Assembly: GCF_043099285.1 (NCBI RefSeq)
Contig: NZ_CP170723.1
Location: 3,348,001 to 3,412,000, forward strand
Reading direction: 5' to 3'
Length of the DNA: 64,000 bases
Source: Oryzobacter telluris
GTDB taxonomy: Bacteria > Actinomycetota > Actinomycetes > Actinomycetales > Dermatophilaceae
Part shown: in pieces, positions 33,712 through 42,957 of the stretch
Position numbering within the stretch: the first letter of the stretch is position 1
Layout: each line of letters starts with the position of its first letter
Translations under genes and position numbers: made by a program
The notes under the pieces: model-generated
Told to the model about the DNA's origin: nothing
Databases searched by the model: none
Seen by the model: only the letters and a program-made list of their open reading frames with translations

Positions 33712-35430
33712 ATGCCGACGTCGCCCACGGGCCAGGCCTCGCCCGTGCTCGTCGTGTGCGCGGGTGTCGACGAGCGTCGCGACGCCGTCGTCGTGCAGCT
33801 GCGCGAGCGGTACTCGGCGAGCTACGACGTCGTCGCGACCGCCTCCGCGGGCGAGGCCACCGCGGCCCTGCGCGAGCTGGCCGCCGACGCCCGCCAGGTC
33901 GCCCTCCTCCTCGCGGACGACCCCGGATCCCTCGTCGACGGCCGCACGGTCTTCCGTCTGGCTTCCGAGCTGTTCCCGGACGTCCGGCGCGGCCTGCTCG
34001 TGGAGTGGGGGGCGTGGGGCGACCGGGAGAGCGCCGACCGCATCCTCGCGCTCATGGCGCAGGGCCAGATCGACTACTACGTCATCCGGCCGTGGCACAA
34101 CCCCGACGAGTACTTCCACCGCACGGTGACCGAGTTCCTCGTCGAGTGGGACCGGGCCATCGGGCTGAGGCCGCGGGAGGTGTCGGTCGTGGGTGACCCG
34201 TCGTCGGCCCGGGTCCACGAGATCCGGGGGCTGCTGGCGCGAAGCGGCATCCCCCACGGCTTCCTCTCCGCCGGGTCACCGGAGGCCACCGAGCGACTGG
34301 AGGCATCTGGGGTCGGGCCCGGTCCGGGGACCGTCGTCCTCCTCCATGACGGAAGGGCCCTCCTCGAGCCCGGCAACGCCGAGCTCGTCGCGGCCTTCGG
34401 CCTGGCCGTCGACGTCGCCGACGACGCGATGTTCGACCTCGTGGTCGTCGGGGCGGGGCCGGCCGGTCTCGCCGCGGCGGTTTACGGCTCCTCCGAGGGA
34501 CTGCGCACGCTCGTCGTCGAACGCGATGCCATCGGTGGCCAGGCCGGGTCCAGCTCGCTCATCCGCAACTACCTCGGCTTCGCGCGCGGCATCTCCGGGG
34601 CGGAGCTCGCGCAGCGGGCCTACCAGCAGGCCTGGGTCTTCGGCTGCTCGTTCGCCCACTCACGGGCGGCGCTCCGACTCGAGCAGTCGGGCGACGGGCT
34701 GCTCGTCGGCATCGAGCCCGACCGCACCGTCCGGACCCGTTCGGTCGTCCTCGCGACGGGCGTCTCGTACCGCCAGCTGGGGGTGCCCGAGCTGGTGCCG
34801 TTCGAGTCCCTGGGGGTGCACTACGGCGCCTCGGCCTTCGACGCCAAGGGCCTGAGGGACCGCAGGGCCCACGTCGTCGGCGGCGGCAACTCCGCGGGCC
34901 AGGCGGCCTTGCACCTCGCGCGGTACGCCTGCCGGGTCAGCCTCCTGGTGCGCGGCGAGACCCTCGCCGCGAGCATGTCCCAGTACCTCCTCGACGCACT
35001 CGACGCAGCCGGGGTCGAGGTGCGGCTGCGCGCAGCGGTCGTTGGTGGAGGAGGAGCCGGCCACCTCGAGCACGTCGTCGTCCGCGACCTGGACACCGGC
35101 GAGAGCACCGTCGAGCCGACCGACGCGGTGTTCGTCCTCATCGGGGCCCGGCCGCGCACCGAGTGGCTGCCTCCACTGGTCCTGCGCGACCCGTGGGGGT
35201 ACGTGCTGACCGGCGACGACGTCCTCGCCGAGGGAGGCCGCCGAGCCTGGCCCCACGAGGACGACCCGCGGCCGCTCGAGACGTCGGTGCGCGGGGTCTT
35301 CGCGGTCGGTGACGTGCGGCGCGGGTCCGTGAAGCGGGTCGCCTCCGCCGTCGGGGAGGGGTCTGTCGTGGTGTCCTCGGTGCACGCCCACCTCGGCCGC
35401 CAGGTCGTCGCCGGCCCTCCGGGTCGCTGA
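33712..35430 (+). CDS. Fused response-regulator-like / thioredoxin-reductase-like flavoprotein
   Basis: 572 residues. About 1-155 resemble a receiver domain. Residues ~160-225 look like a glutaredoxin/thioredoxin-type segment (VSVVGDPSSARVHEIRGLLARSG). From ~240 a complete pyridine-nucleotide flavoprotein follows: FAD motif VVVGAGPAGLAAAVY, IGGQAGSSSLIRNYLGF, NADPH motif HVVGGGNSAGQAALHLAR and C-terminal GVFAVGDVRRGSVKRVASAVGEGS. The CxxC redox pair of true thioredoxin reductase is missing; the only Cys residues are isolated. It is therefore probably not a disulfide reductase. ATG 33712 has GGAGGG upstream. Confidence 0.88.
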   Translation: MPTSPTGQASPVLVVCAGVDERRDAVVVQLRERYSASYDVVATASAGEATAALRELAADARQVALLLADDPGSLVDGRTVFRLASELFPDVRRGLLVEWGAWGDRESADRILALMAQGQIDYYVIRPWHNPDEYFHRTVTEFLVEWDRAIGLRPREVSVVGDPSSARVHEIRGLLARSGIPHGFLSAGSPEATERLEASGVGPGPGTVVLLHDGRALLEPGNAELVAAFGLAVDVADDAMFDLVVVGAGPAGLAAAVYGSSEGLRTLVVERDAIGGQAGSSSLIRNYLGFARGISGAELAQRAYQQAWVFGCSFAHSRAALRLEQSGDGLLVGIEPDRTVRTRSVVLATGVSYRQLGVPELVPFESLGVHYGASAFDAKGLRDRRAHVVGGGNSAGQAALHLARYACRVSLLVRGETLAASMSQYLLDALDAAGVEVRLRAAVVGGGGAGHLEHVVVRDLDTGESTVEPTDAVFVLIGARPRTEWLPPLVLRDPWGYVLTGDDVLAEGGRRAWPHEDDPRPLETSVRGVFAVGDVRRGSVKRVASAVGEGSVVVSSVHAHLGRQVVAGPPGR

Positions 35431-35436
35431 GCTCGC

Positions 35437-35952
35437 CTACCTGGGCGACTTCGTGGGGCGGGTGGGCGGCGTCGTCGCCCCGCGGGACTTGGTGGTGGGC
35501 AGCGACGGCAGGATCGTGGGCAGCACGGTCGGCAGGCTCCCCGACGAGGTGGGGGTCGGCGCCGGGGCCGGGGTCGACGACCCCGGCGGACGGGTCGCCG
35601 ACGGTACGCCGGTGGATGCCCCGGGCGTGGGCGTGCCGGAGAAGGTCGGGCTGGGCGAGGGCGTCTGGCCGGCGTCCACGGGGGTCGCGGTGATGGTGAC
35701 CTCCGGGGTGGCGGACGACCCCGGAGTCGGCGCACCCCCGGTGGCGCCCTCCGGGTCGGGCGTCCCGACCACCCAGGGGACGACGACCGCGGCCGCCACG
35801 ACGAAGGGCAGTGCAGCCAGCAGCCCACGGCGCCACCACGGGGTGCGGCGCGCGTGCCGACCGGACTCCTCGTCGCGCCGGGCGGTCGCGCGCAGCACGA
35901 GCCCGGAGGCGACGAGCGCCAGGACGACGACGACCACCACGAAGACGACCAT
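35437..35952 (-). CDS. Hypothetical membrane protein with Pro/Ser/Thr-rich tail
   Basis: 171 residues. Two membrane helices (VVFVVVVVVLALVASGLVL and GLLAALPFVVAAAVVVPWVVG) are separated by a charged loop. About 110 extracellular residues follow that are low-complexity Pro, Ser, Thr and Gly, ending in a basic tail. No family recognised. It converges with the flavoprotein gene (6-bp gap) and starts 14 bp after the pepN stop, so it may be co-transcribed with pepN. Confidence 0.7.
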   Translation of the reverse strand: MVVFVVVVVVLALVASGLVLRATARRDEESGRHARRTPWWRRGLLAALPFVVAAAVVVPWVVGTPDPEGATGGAPTPGSSATPEVTITATPVDAGQTPSPSPTFSGTPTPGASTGVPSATRPPGSSTPAPAPTPTSSGSLPTVLPTILPSLPTTKSRGATTPPTRPTKSPR

Positions 35953-35966
35953 GCGGCTGCCTCAGG

Positions 35967-38447
35967 TCACCCGAACCGGCGGCGGCTGGTGAGCGCCTCG
36001 TGGAGGACGTGGTCGGCGTCGACGAGCGCCCGCCGCACCCCGGGGGTGAGGTCCTCTCGGGCGAGAAGCGCGGCCGTCGCCTCGGCGGTGGCGTCCTCGA
36101 CGACGGTCGTCGGGTGGAGGGCGCCGACGACGCGCGACATCGCGTCGTCGCTCATCCGGGCCGACATGCCCACGAGGAGGTCGCCGACCTCGCCGACGTA
36201 GGGACGCACGAGGTCGAGGTCGGGGGCCGACCAGAAGGCCGACGCGATCGACAGCGCGGCGTAGTTGGAGAGGGTCGCGTCGTCGCGCAGCCGGGCCCAC
36301 GCCCACTGCTTGGCCTCGGCGGTCGGGCGCGCCGCACGGACACCGAGGGCCGCGAGCGACCCCGCCAGGGAGCGGTCGGCCTCCTCGGCCGCGCGGATCT
36401 CGCTCTCCGACAGGGCATCCAGCCCGGCGAGACGGCGCAGCAGCACCCACCGGAAGTCGTCGTCACCGGCGAGGACGACGGGCAGGTCGTCGCCCGCCAC
36501 CCAGCTCCTGAGGCGGTCGGCGTCGGTGGCGGTCCGACCCCACACCCGCGCCGCGAGCACGGCGAGCGCGTCACCCTCGACCCCCGGCTCGTGTCCGGCC
36601 CGGTCGAGCAGCTCGTCGGCCGCGGCGGCCACCCGCGCCAGCGCGGCGGGCTGCTCGTCCGGGGGGAGGAACACCGGCACGACCTGCGACGTGGTGACGA
36701 GCGAGACCCGGGCCAGCACCGCGGCGTCGCTCTCGTGCGGCCACGCGGCGGCGAAGACGTCGATGACGGCGCGCGGGTCGACCTCGCCCCGGTTCACCGC
36801 CCCCAGGAGGGACACCCACACGACGGCTCGGGCCGATGCGTCCGGCACGGACGCCAGCCCCGCCGGGAGGCCGGCCACGGTCGCCTCGTCGAGGGTCACC
36901 TCGGCCCAGGTCAGGTCGCCCGCGTTGGGGACGACGAGGGCACCGTCGGGCAGGTCGGCCAGGCCCGGCACGGGGGTGCGGTCGGAGGTCGCCACGACCT
37001 CGACCCGCGCCACTTCGGCACCGTCGGCGAAGGCGGCGACGTCGAGCGTGTGCGGCCGGTCGGCGGGGTGGTCGGCCGGCGCGGTGCGGGTGAGGACGTC
37101 GCCGTCCAGCGCGAGCCGGTCGGCCCCCGACGTCTGGAGCCAGGCGGCGCTCCACGCCTCGAGCGAGGACCCGTGCGCCGCCTCCATCGCGGCGAGGAAC
37201 TCGGAGAGCTCGCCGTTGCCGTAGGCGTGGTCGGCCAGGTAGGCGGCGACACCGCGCACGAACGCGTCGTCGCCGATGTGCGCGATGAGCTGGCGGATGA
37301 CCGAGGCGCCCTTGGCGTAGGAGATGCCGTCGAAGTTGCCGAGCGCCGAGAGGGCGTCGGGCGCAGGCGAACCCGCGACGGGGTGGGTGCTCGGCGAGCG
37401 CTCGGCCGCGTAGCCCCAGTGCTTGCGGATGACGCCGAACTCGACCCACGCGTCGGTGAACTCCGTGACGGCCGTGCAGACCCGGTAGGCCATGTACTCG
37501 GCGAACGACTCGTTGAGCCAGAGGTCGTCCCACCACCGCATCGTCACGAGGTCGCCGAACCACATGTGCGCCATCTCGTGGGCGATGGTGTTCGTGCGCT
37601 GGAGGAGCTGGTCGGGGGTGGCGGCCCCGCGGTGGATCATGGTGTCGCGAAACGTGACACAGCCGGGGTTCTCCATCGCGCCGGCGTTGAACTCGGGCAC
37701 GAACGCCTGGTGGTACTCGCCGAACGGGTACCGGATGCCGAAGAGGCGGTGGTACTCGTCGAAGCACACCCGGGTCGCCGCGAACATGTGCTCGGCCTGC
37801 TCGCGCAGGTACGGCTCGAGCGAGCGGCGCGCGTGCAGCCCCATCGGGATGCCGTCGTGCTCGTCGTGGACCGACGCCCAGGGACCGGCGCACACGGTGA
37901 CGAAGTAGGTGGCCAGCGGCGGCGTCGTGGCCAGCACCGTGCGCCCCGGTGACTCGAGCGTCGCACCCCCGTTGCCGATGACCGTCCACTCCTGCGGCGC
38001 GGTGACCGCCACCGAGTACGGCGCCTTGAGGTCGGGCTGGTCGAAGCAGGCGAAGACCGTCGGGGCGGCGTCGAGGAAGAGGTGCCCGTAGACGTAGTCC
38101 TCGTCGTCGGCCGGGTCGGTGCTGCGGTGCAGGCCCTGGCCGTCGTGGCTGTAGGCCATCGTCGCCTCGACCTCGAGGACGTTCTCGGCCGCCAGGTCGT
38201 GGAGGACGAGGCGCCCGTCGTCGAGGGCGGCGGGGTCGAGCTCGGTGCCGTTGAGCGCGACCCGGTGCAGCGCGCGGGGGCGCAGGTCCACGAAGGTCGA
38301 CGCGCCCTCCTCCCGGGCGGTGAAGGAGATGGTCGTGCGCGAGCCGAAGGTCTCGACCCCCTGGTCGAGGTCGAGGTCCACCTCCATCGCGGTCACGGTG
38401 AGCAGGGCGGCGCGGGTGGCGGCCTCGGCGCGGGTCAGCGAGGGCAT
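35967..38447 (-). CDS. pepN: Aminopeptidase N (M1 family)
   Basis: 826-residue cytoplasmic zinc metallopeptidase that releases N-terminal residues from peptides. The exopeptidase motif GAMEN is near residue 256 and the zinc motif HEMAHMWFGDLVTMRWWDDLWLNE near 286. ERAP1-like C-terminal helical domain with normal length. ATG 38447 was chosen over a TTG four codons earlier. It is divergent from the ROK regulator gene, and its promoter region overlaps that operator. Confidence 0.95.
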   Translation of the reverse strand: MPSLTRAEAATRAALLTVTAMEVDLDLDQGVETFGSRTTISFTAREEGASTFVDLRPRALHRVALNGTELDPAALDDGRLVLHDLAAENVLEVEATMAYSHDGQGLHRSTDPADDEDYVYGHLFLDAAPTVFACFDQPDLKAPYSVAVTAPQEWTVIGNGGATLESPGRTVLATTPPLATYFVTVCAGPWASVHDEHDGIPMGLHARRSLEPYLREQAEHMFAATRVCFDEYHRLFGIRYPFGEYHQAFVPEFNAGAMENPGCVTFRDTMIHRGAATPDQLLQRTNTIAHEMAHMWFGDLVTMRWWDDLWLNESFAEYMAYRVCTAVTEFTDAWVEFGVIRKHWGYAAERSPSTHPVAGSPAPDALSALGNFDGISYAKGASVIRQLIAHIGDDAFVRGVAAYLADHAYGNGELSEFLAAMEAAHGSSLEAWSAAWLQTSGADRLALDGDVLTRTAPADHPADRPHTLDVAAFADGAEVARVEVVATSDRTPVPGLADLPDGALVVPNAGDLTWAEVTLDEATVAGLPAGLASVPDASARAVVWVSLLGAVNRGEVDPRAVIDVFAAAWPHESDAAVLARVSLVTTSQVVPVFLPPDEQPAALARVAAAADELLDRAGHEPGVEGDALAVLAARVWGRTATDADRLRSWVAGDDLPVVLAGDDDFRWVLLRRLAGLDALSESEIRAAEEADRSLAGSLAALGVRAARPTAEAKQWAWARLRDDATLSNYAALSIASAFWSAPDLDLVRPYVGEVGDLLVGMSARMSDDAMSRVVGALHPTTVVEDATAEATAALLAREDLTPGVRRALVDADHVLHEALTSRRRFG

Positions 38448-38480
38448 GGGGACACCCAACCAGAACCTGGGCGCGAGGGG

Positions 38481-38512
38481 TTGACGGGAATAAGTTAGTA
38501 AAGTTTACTAAC
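38481..38512 (+). promoter_or_regulatory. ROK regulator promoter with overlapping palindromic operator
   Basis: TTGACG (38481-38486) and TTTACT (38504-38509) are 17 bp apart. The 19-bp palindrome GTTAGTAAAGTTTACTAAC (38494-38512) covers the -10 completely. The ATG at 38518 is 8 nt after the -10, so the mRNA may be leaderless. This fits autorepression by the ROK protein; I see no second copy before the ABC genes. Confidence 0.75.
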
Positions 38513-38517
38513 GCTCC

Positions 38518-39651
38518 ATGAGCCAGTCACCGCGTCGCGTCCGGACGTCCTCGGCCGTCCTCCCGACCGACGGCCGGCGCCAGAACCTCTCGCTCGTCCT
38601 CCAGACGCTGCGGCGGCTCGGCCCCACCTCGCGGGCCCAGCTGGCCCGCGAGGTCGGGGTGACCAAGGTGACGATGTCCGACCTCGTCGCCGAGCTCATC
38701 GAGGGGGGCCGCGTCCTCGACGTCGGACCCGCCGAGCACGGGGGCGCCGGCCGCCGGGCCACCCTCGTCGACCTCGACCGCGGCCGCCTGCTGACCCTCG
38801 CCCTCGACCTCTCGGTCCCCGCCCGGCTCAAGGCCGCGGTCCTCGACATCACCGGCGCGGTCGTCGTCCTCGAGGAGCGCGAGGCCGACGTCGACGCCAC
38901 CCAAGGGCGCGGCCTGGACCCCGCCGTCGTCATCGAGCTGGTGCGCTCGACCATCGCCCGGTCGCCCGCCCCCGTCCTCGGCATCGGGATCGGCACCCCG
39001 GGCCTGGTCGACCGGCACGGCACGGTCCGCGCCGCCCCCAACCTCGGCTGGACCGACGTCCCGCTGCGCGAGCTGGTCGCCGAGGCCACCGGCCTGCCGG
39101 TCCTCGTCTGCAACGACTCCGACGCCGCCACCCAGGCCGAGCTGAGCACCTCCCCGGGCAGCGAGGACATGGTCCTGGTCCACGTCGGCCGCGGTGTCGG
39201 CTGCGGCATCGTCACCGGAGGACGCCGCGTCGCCGGCGCCCACCACGCCGCGGGCGAGATCGGCCACGTCACCGTGGGCACCGACGGGGGCGAGCAGTGC
39301 CCCTGCGGCAAGCGCGGCTGCCTCGAGACCTGGCTGTCCGTCCCCCGGCTGCGCGCCGCCCTCGACGCCGCCGACCCCGAGGAGGGGCGCGCGGTCGTCG
39401 AGGCCGGGGGCGAGCGCCTCGGCGTCGCCCTCGCCCCGCTCGTCGCCGCCCTCGACCTCTCCGAGGTCGTCCTCGCCGGTCCCGAGGAGCTCCTCGCGCC
39501 GGTCGTCCCCGTCCTCGAGCGCACGCTGTCGGCGCGCCTCCTCGAGGACCCCGAGCACCCGCTGTCCGTCCGGCTCGCCGGATCCCCGCAGGACATCGTC
39601 CTGCGGGGGGCAGCGGCGCTGGTCCTCTGGGACCGGCTCGGGGTCGTCTGA
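38518..39651 (+). CDS. ROK-family transcriptional regulator of amino-sugar use
   Basis: 377 residues. The N-terminal winged HTH has TSRAQLAREVGVTKVTMSDLVAELIEGG. The ROK sugar-kinase-like domain has LGIGIGTPGLVD, CNDSDAATQAE and the zinc motif GEIGH...CPCGKRGCLE. This NagC-type layout binds an amino sugar or its phosphate and controls the downstream ABC/NagZ/NagK/NagB genes. The operator in its promoter supports autoregulation. Confidence 0.92.
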   Translation: MSQSPRRVRTSSAVLPTDGRRQNLSLVLQTLRRLGPTSRAQLAREVGVTKVTMSDLVAELIEGGRVLDVGPAEHGGAGRRATLVDLDRGRLLTLALDLSVPARLKAAVLDITGAVVVLEEREADVDATQGRGLDPAVVIELVRSTIARSPAPVLGIGIGTPGLVDRHGTVRAAPNLGWTDVPLRELVAEATGLPVLVCNDSDAATQAELSTSPGSEDMVLVHVGRGVGCGIVTGGRRVAGAHHAAGEIGHVTVGTDGGEQCPCGKRGCLETWLSVPRLRAALDAADPEEGRAVVEAGGERLGVALAPLVAALDLSEVVLAGPEELLAPVVPVLERTLSARLLEDPEHPLSVRLAGSPQDIVLRGAAALVLWDRLGVV

Positions 39652-39788
39652 CCCCACCACCCCACCCCTCATCCCCTCACCACCCGCAGCACCGCACCAC
39701 CCGGCACGGCACGGCACGGCACGCAACACCACCCACACCAAGGAACGACCGGGGCACCGTCGCCCCACCGCCCGAAAGGAAGTCCGAC

Positions 39789-41141
39789 ATGACTCGGCGC
39801 CTCCCCCTCGTCGCGCTGACCAGCGCGGCGCTCCTCCTCACCGCCTGCGCCGCCGGCGGCGAGTCGCAGACCCCGGCCGCGACCGACTCGTCGGCCAACG
39901 CGGGCAAGACCGTCACCCTCTGGCTCGCCGGTGGTGACACCCCCGACGAGCTGCGGACCTACCTCACGGACACCTTCAAGGCCAAGACGGGGGCGACGCT
40001 CACCATCGAGGAGCAGTCGTGGGGCGACCTCGTCACCAAGCTGACGACCGCCCTGCCCGACGCCGCCAACTCCCCCGACGTCGTCGAGCTCGGCAACACC
40101 CAGAGCCCGACCTTCACCAACGTCGGCGCGTTCCTCGACATCTCCGACCTGTACGACGAGCTCGGCGGCTCGAAGCTGCTCCAGTCCTTCGTCGACGCCG
40201 GGTCGGTCGACGGCAAGAAGTACGCCCTCCCCTACTACTTCGGCTCGCGCTACGTCTTCGCACGCACCGACGTGTGGAAGGAGGCCGGCGTCGCCAAGCC
40301 GACCACCCTCGAGGAGTTCAACACCGCGGTGAAGACCATCGCGCAGAAGAACCCGCGCGGCATCAAGAACTTCTCCGGCTTCTTCATCGGCGGCCAGGAC
40401 TGGCGCAACGGCATCTCGTGGGTGTTCGCCAACGGCGGCGACCTCGCGAAGAAGGAGGGGGGCCAGTGGGTCTCCACCCTCAGCGACCCGAACACCCTCA
40501 CGGGCCTGGGCCAGCTGCAGGAGATCTACCGGTCCGCGAGCAAGGCCCCGGCCGACGCCAAGGACCAGACGCCGTGGCTGTACATCAACGACAGCGACGT
40601 CGTCCTCGACGCGGACGGCAAGCCGAGCGGCAAGACCGCGCTCTCGGCCGCGACGATCATGGCCCCGGGCTGGGCCCACTGGTCGATCGGCGACCTGGAG
40701 AAGAAGGACGGCAAGGACGTCCGCACCTGGGACCCGAAGAAGTTCGAGACCTTCGTCCTCCCCGGCACCGACGGCAAGCCCGCCCCGGTCTTCGCCGGCG
40801 GCTCGAACATCGCGATCTCCGCGAAGTCGAAGAACCCGGCCCTGGCCAAGGAGCTGATGAAGATCGTCTTCAGCCCCGAGTACCAGCAGAAGCTCGGCGG
40901 CGCGGGCCTCGGCCCGGCCAACAGCGAGTACGTCTCCTCGCTCGGCAGCGACGAGTTCGCCAAGGCCCTCATGGACTCCGCCTCGAACAGCAAGCTCACC
41001 CCGGCCGCGCCGGGCTGGGCCGCGGTCGAGTCCTCGATGGTGATGGAGGAGTTCTTCGGCAAGATCCGTGACACCTCCGACCTCGCGGCCCTGGCCAAGG
41101 AGTACGACGCCAAGATCACGCCGATGCTCAACCTCACGTGA
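39789..41141 (+). CDS. ABC sugar-transporter substrate-binding lipoprotein
   Basis: 450 residues. Signal peptide with lipobox LLTAC (lipidated Cys near residue 20). Family 1 extracellular solute-binding fold (VTLWLAGGDTPDELRTYLTDTFKAKTG, VVELGNTQSPTF, GSNIAISAKSKNPALAKELM). Genomic context suggests GlcNAc oligosaccharides such as chitobiose or muropeptide sugars. ATG 39789 has AAGGAAG upstream. The 137-bp gap after the regulator contains only four GGCAC repeats. Confidence 0.92.
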   Translation: MTRRLPLVALTSAALLLTACAAGGESQTPAATDSSANAGKTVTLWLAGGDTPDELRTYLTDTFKAKTGATLTIEEQSWGDLVTKLTTALPDAANSPDVVELGNTQSPTFTNVGAFLDISDLYDELGGSKLLQSFVDAGSVDGKKYALPYYFGSRYVFARTDVWKEAGVAKPTTLEEFNTAVKTIAQKNPRGIKNFSGFFIGGQDWRNGISWVFANGGDLAKKEGGQWVSTLSDPNTLTGLGQLQEIYRSASKAPADAKDQTPWLYINDSDVVLDADGKPSGKTALSAATIMAPGWAHWSIGDLEKKDGKDVRTWDPKKFETFVLPGTDGKPAPVFAGGSNIAISAKSKNPALAKELMKIVFSPEYQQKLGGAGLGPANSEYVSSLGSDEFAKALMDSASNSKLTPAAPGWAAVESSMVMEEFFGKIRDTSDLAALAKEYDAKITPMLNLT

Positions 41142-42118
41142 GCACCACCCCGGCGGCCGGAGCCGTCACCGACCGGCCGCCGGGGCCGCTCCACCACCGC
41201 AAGGACCGCACCATGCCCACCGCCACGCGCCGCAGGCCAGGACGCCGGCTCCCGCTCCTCCTCGTGCTCCCCACGCTCGTGCTCCTCGTGGCGGCGCTCG
41301 GGTACCCGGTCGGCTGGCAGCTCGTGACGAGCTTCCGCAGGTTCGGTCTCCTGCAGCAGTTCGGCGCCGCCCCCGAGTGGGTCGGCCTGGACAACTACGT
41401 CTCGCTCGTCACCGACCCGGCCCTGTGGGCGGTCGTCCTGCGGTCGGTCGCCTTCTGCGTCATCACCTCGGTCGTCACGGTCACGGTCGGGGGCGGGCTC
41501 GCCGTCCTCATGACCGCGCTCGACCGGTGGGCCCGGCTCGTCCTGCAGGTCTCGCTGCTCCTGGCCTGGGCGATGCCGGTGGTCGCGTCGATGACCGTGT
41601 GGATCTGGATCGTCGACTGGCGCCGGGGCCTGCTCAACTGGCTGCTCGTCCGGCTCGGCGACGAGGAGGCCCAAGGGCACAACTGGCTCTCGCAGCCGGT
41701 GTCGTTCCTCGTCGTGGCCGGCGTCATCGTCGTCTGGATGAGCGTGCCGTTCGTCGCGCTGTCGATCTACGCCGGCCTGACCCAGGTGAGCACCGAGGTC
41801 CTGGAGGCCGCGACCATCGACGGCGCGAGCGGCTGGCAGAAGCTGCGGCACATCATCGCCCCGCTCGTGCGGCCGGTGCTCTCGATCGTCTTCCTGCTCC
41901 AGCTCATCTGGAACCTGCGGGTGTTCACGCAGGTCAAGCTGCTCCAGGACGCCGGGTCGGTGGCCAACGAGACCAACCTGCTCGGCACCTTCGTCTACCA
42001 GCTGGGCACGGGCAAGGGCGACTTCGGCACCGCGAGCGCCGTCAGCGTCCTCATGCTCGTGCTCACCGTGGCCCTCAGCTGGCCCTACGTCCGCTCACTC
42101 ATCGGGGAGGAGTCCTGA
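41138..42118 (+). CDS. ABC sugar permease, MalF type
   Basis: 326-residue inner-membrane component with about six helices and the EAA loop EAATIDGASGWQKLRHIIAPLVRP that contacts the ATPase. GTG at 41138 overlaps the stop of the binding protein (GTGA). An alternative ATG at 41213 has a clear AAGGA and gives 301 residues with a more usual N-terminus; I cannot decide between them. Confidence 0.92.
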   Translation: MSTTPAAGAVTDRPPGPLHHRKDRTMPTATRRRPGRRLPLLLVLPTLVLLVAALGYPVGWQLVTSFRRFGLLQQFGAAPEWVGLDNYVSLVTDPALWAVVLRSVAFCVITSVVTVTVGGGLAVLMTALDRWARLVLQVSLLLAWAMPVVASMTVWIWIVDWRRGLLNWLLVRLGDEEAQGHNWLSQPVSFLVVAGVIVVWMSVPFVALSIYAGLTQVSTEVLEAATIDGASGWQKLRHIIAPLVRPVLSIVFLLQLIWNLRVFTQVKLLQDAGSVANETNLLGTFVYQLGTGKGDFGTASAVSVLMLVLTVALSWPYVRSLIGEES

Positions 42119-42957
42119 TGCGCCGCTCCCCCGCCTCGCGCGTGCTGCTCACCGTGCTGGCCCTCGCCGTCGCCCTCGTCTGGGCGTTCCCGGTCTACTG
42201 GATGCTCAACTCGGCCTTCCTGCCCAACGTCGTGCTGCAGTCCACGACACCGACGTTCGTGCCGTTCGGCGGGTCGCTCGACAACCTCCGGACCGTGCTC
42301 ACCGACCCGGCGTTCAGCCGGGCGCTCGGGACCTCGCTCGTCGTCACGCTGACCACGGTGGTGGCGGCGCTGTGCATCGCGTTCCTCGGGGCGCTGGCCA
42401 TCAGCCGGTTCCGGTTCCGCGGGCGCACCTCGTTCGTCCTGGCCCTGCTCCTCATCCAGATGCTGCCCGCCGAGGGCCTGTTCATCGCGCAGTACAAGAT
42501 GATGAGCGAGCTCGGCCTGCTCAACCGCTCCATCGCGCTGGCCGTGCTCTACACCGCGGCCGTCGTGCCCTTCACGATCTGGATGCTGCGCGGCTTCGTC
42601 GCCGGCATCCCGGTCGAGCTGGAGGAGGCGGCGATGGTGGACGGCCTCTCCCGCACGAAGGCGTTCATGAAGATCACGTTCCCGCTCCTCGCCCCCGGCC
42701 TCGTCGCGTCGGGCGTCTACGCCTTCCTCCAGGCGTGGAACGAGTTCACCGTGGCGCTGGTCATCATGACCGAGGAGCAGTCGCGCACCCTGCCGCTGTG
42801 GCTGCGCGGGTTCGTCCAGGCGAGCGCGAGCCGCGAGACCGACTGGGGCCAGGTCATGGCCGCGTCCACGCTCGTCGCCCTCCCCGTCATCGTCTTCTTC
42901 CTCATCGTGCAGGGCCGGATGAGCAGCGGGCTCGTCGGCGGGGCGGTGAAGGGATGA
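42118..42957 (+). CDS. ABC sugar permease, MalG type
   Basis: 279 residues, six membrane helices, EAA motif LEEAAMVDGLSRTKAFMKITFPLLAPG. It pairs with the preceding permease. Start ATG overlaps the previous stop (TGATG). No ATP-binding subunit is encoded in the operon, as in Streptomyces-type systems that share an MsiK ATPase. Confidence 0.94.
   Translation: MRRSPASRVLLTVLALAVALVWAFPVYWMLNSAFLPNVVLQSTTPTFVPFGGSLDNLRTVLTDPAFSRALGTSLVVTLTTVVAALCIAFLGALAISRFRFRGRTSFVLALLLIQMLPAEGLFIAQYKMMSELGLLNRSIALAVLYTAAVVPFTIWMLRGFVAGIPVELEEAAMVDGLSRTKAFMKITFPLLAPGLVASGVYAFLQAWNEFTVALVIMTEEQSRTLPLWLRGFVQASASRETDWGQVMAASTLVALPVIVFFLIVQGRMSSGLVGGAVKG

Noticed and set aside
39703..39722. Four GGCAC repeats before the ABC binding-protein gene
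   Set aside because: Short low-complexity sequence in a C-rich leader; no symmetry or promoter feature that makes it a convincing operator.
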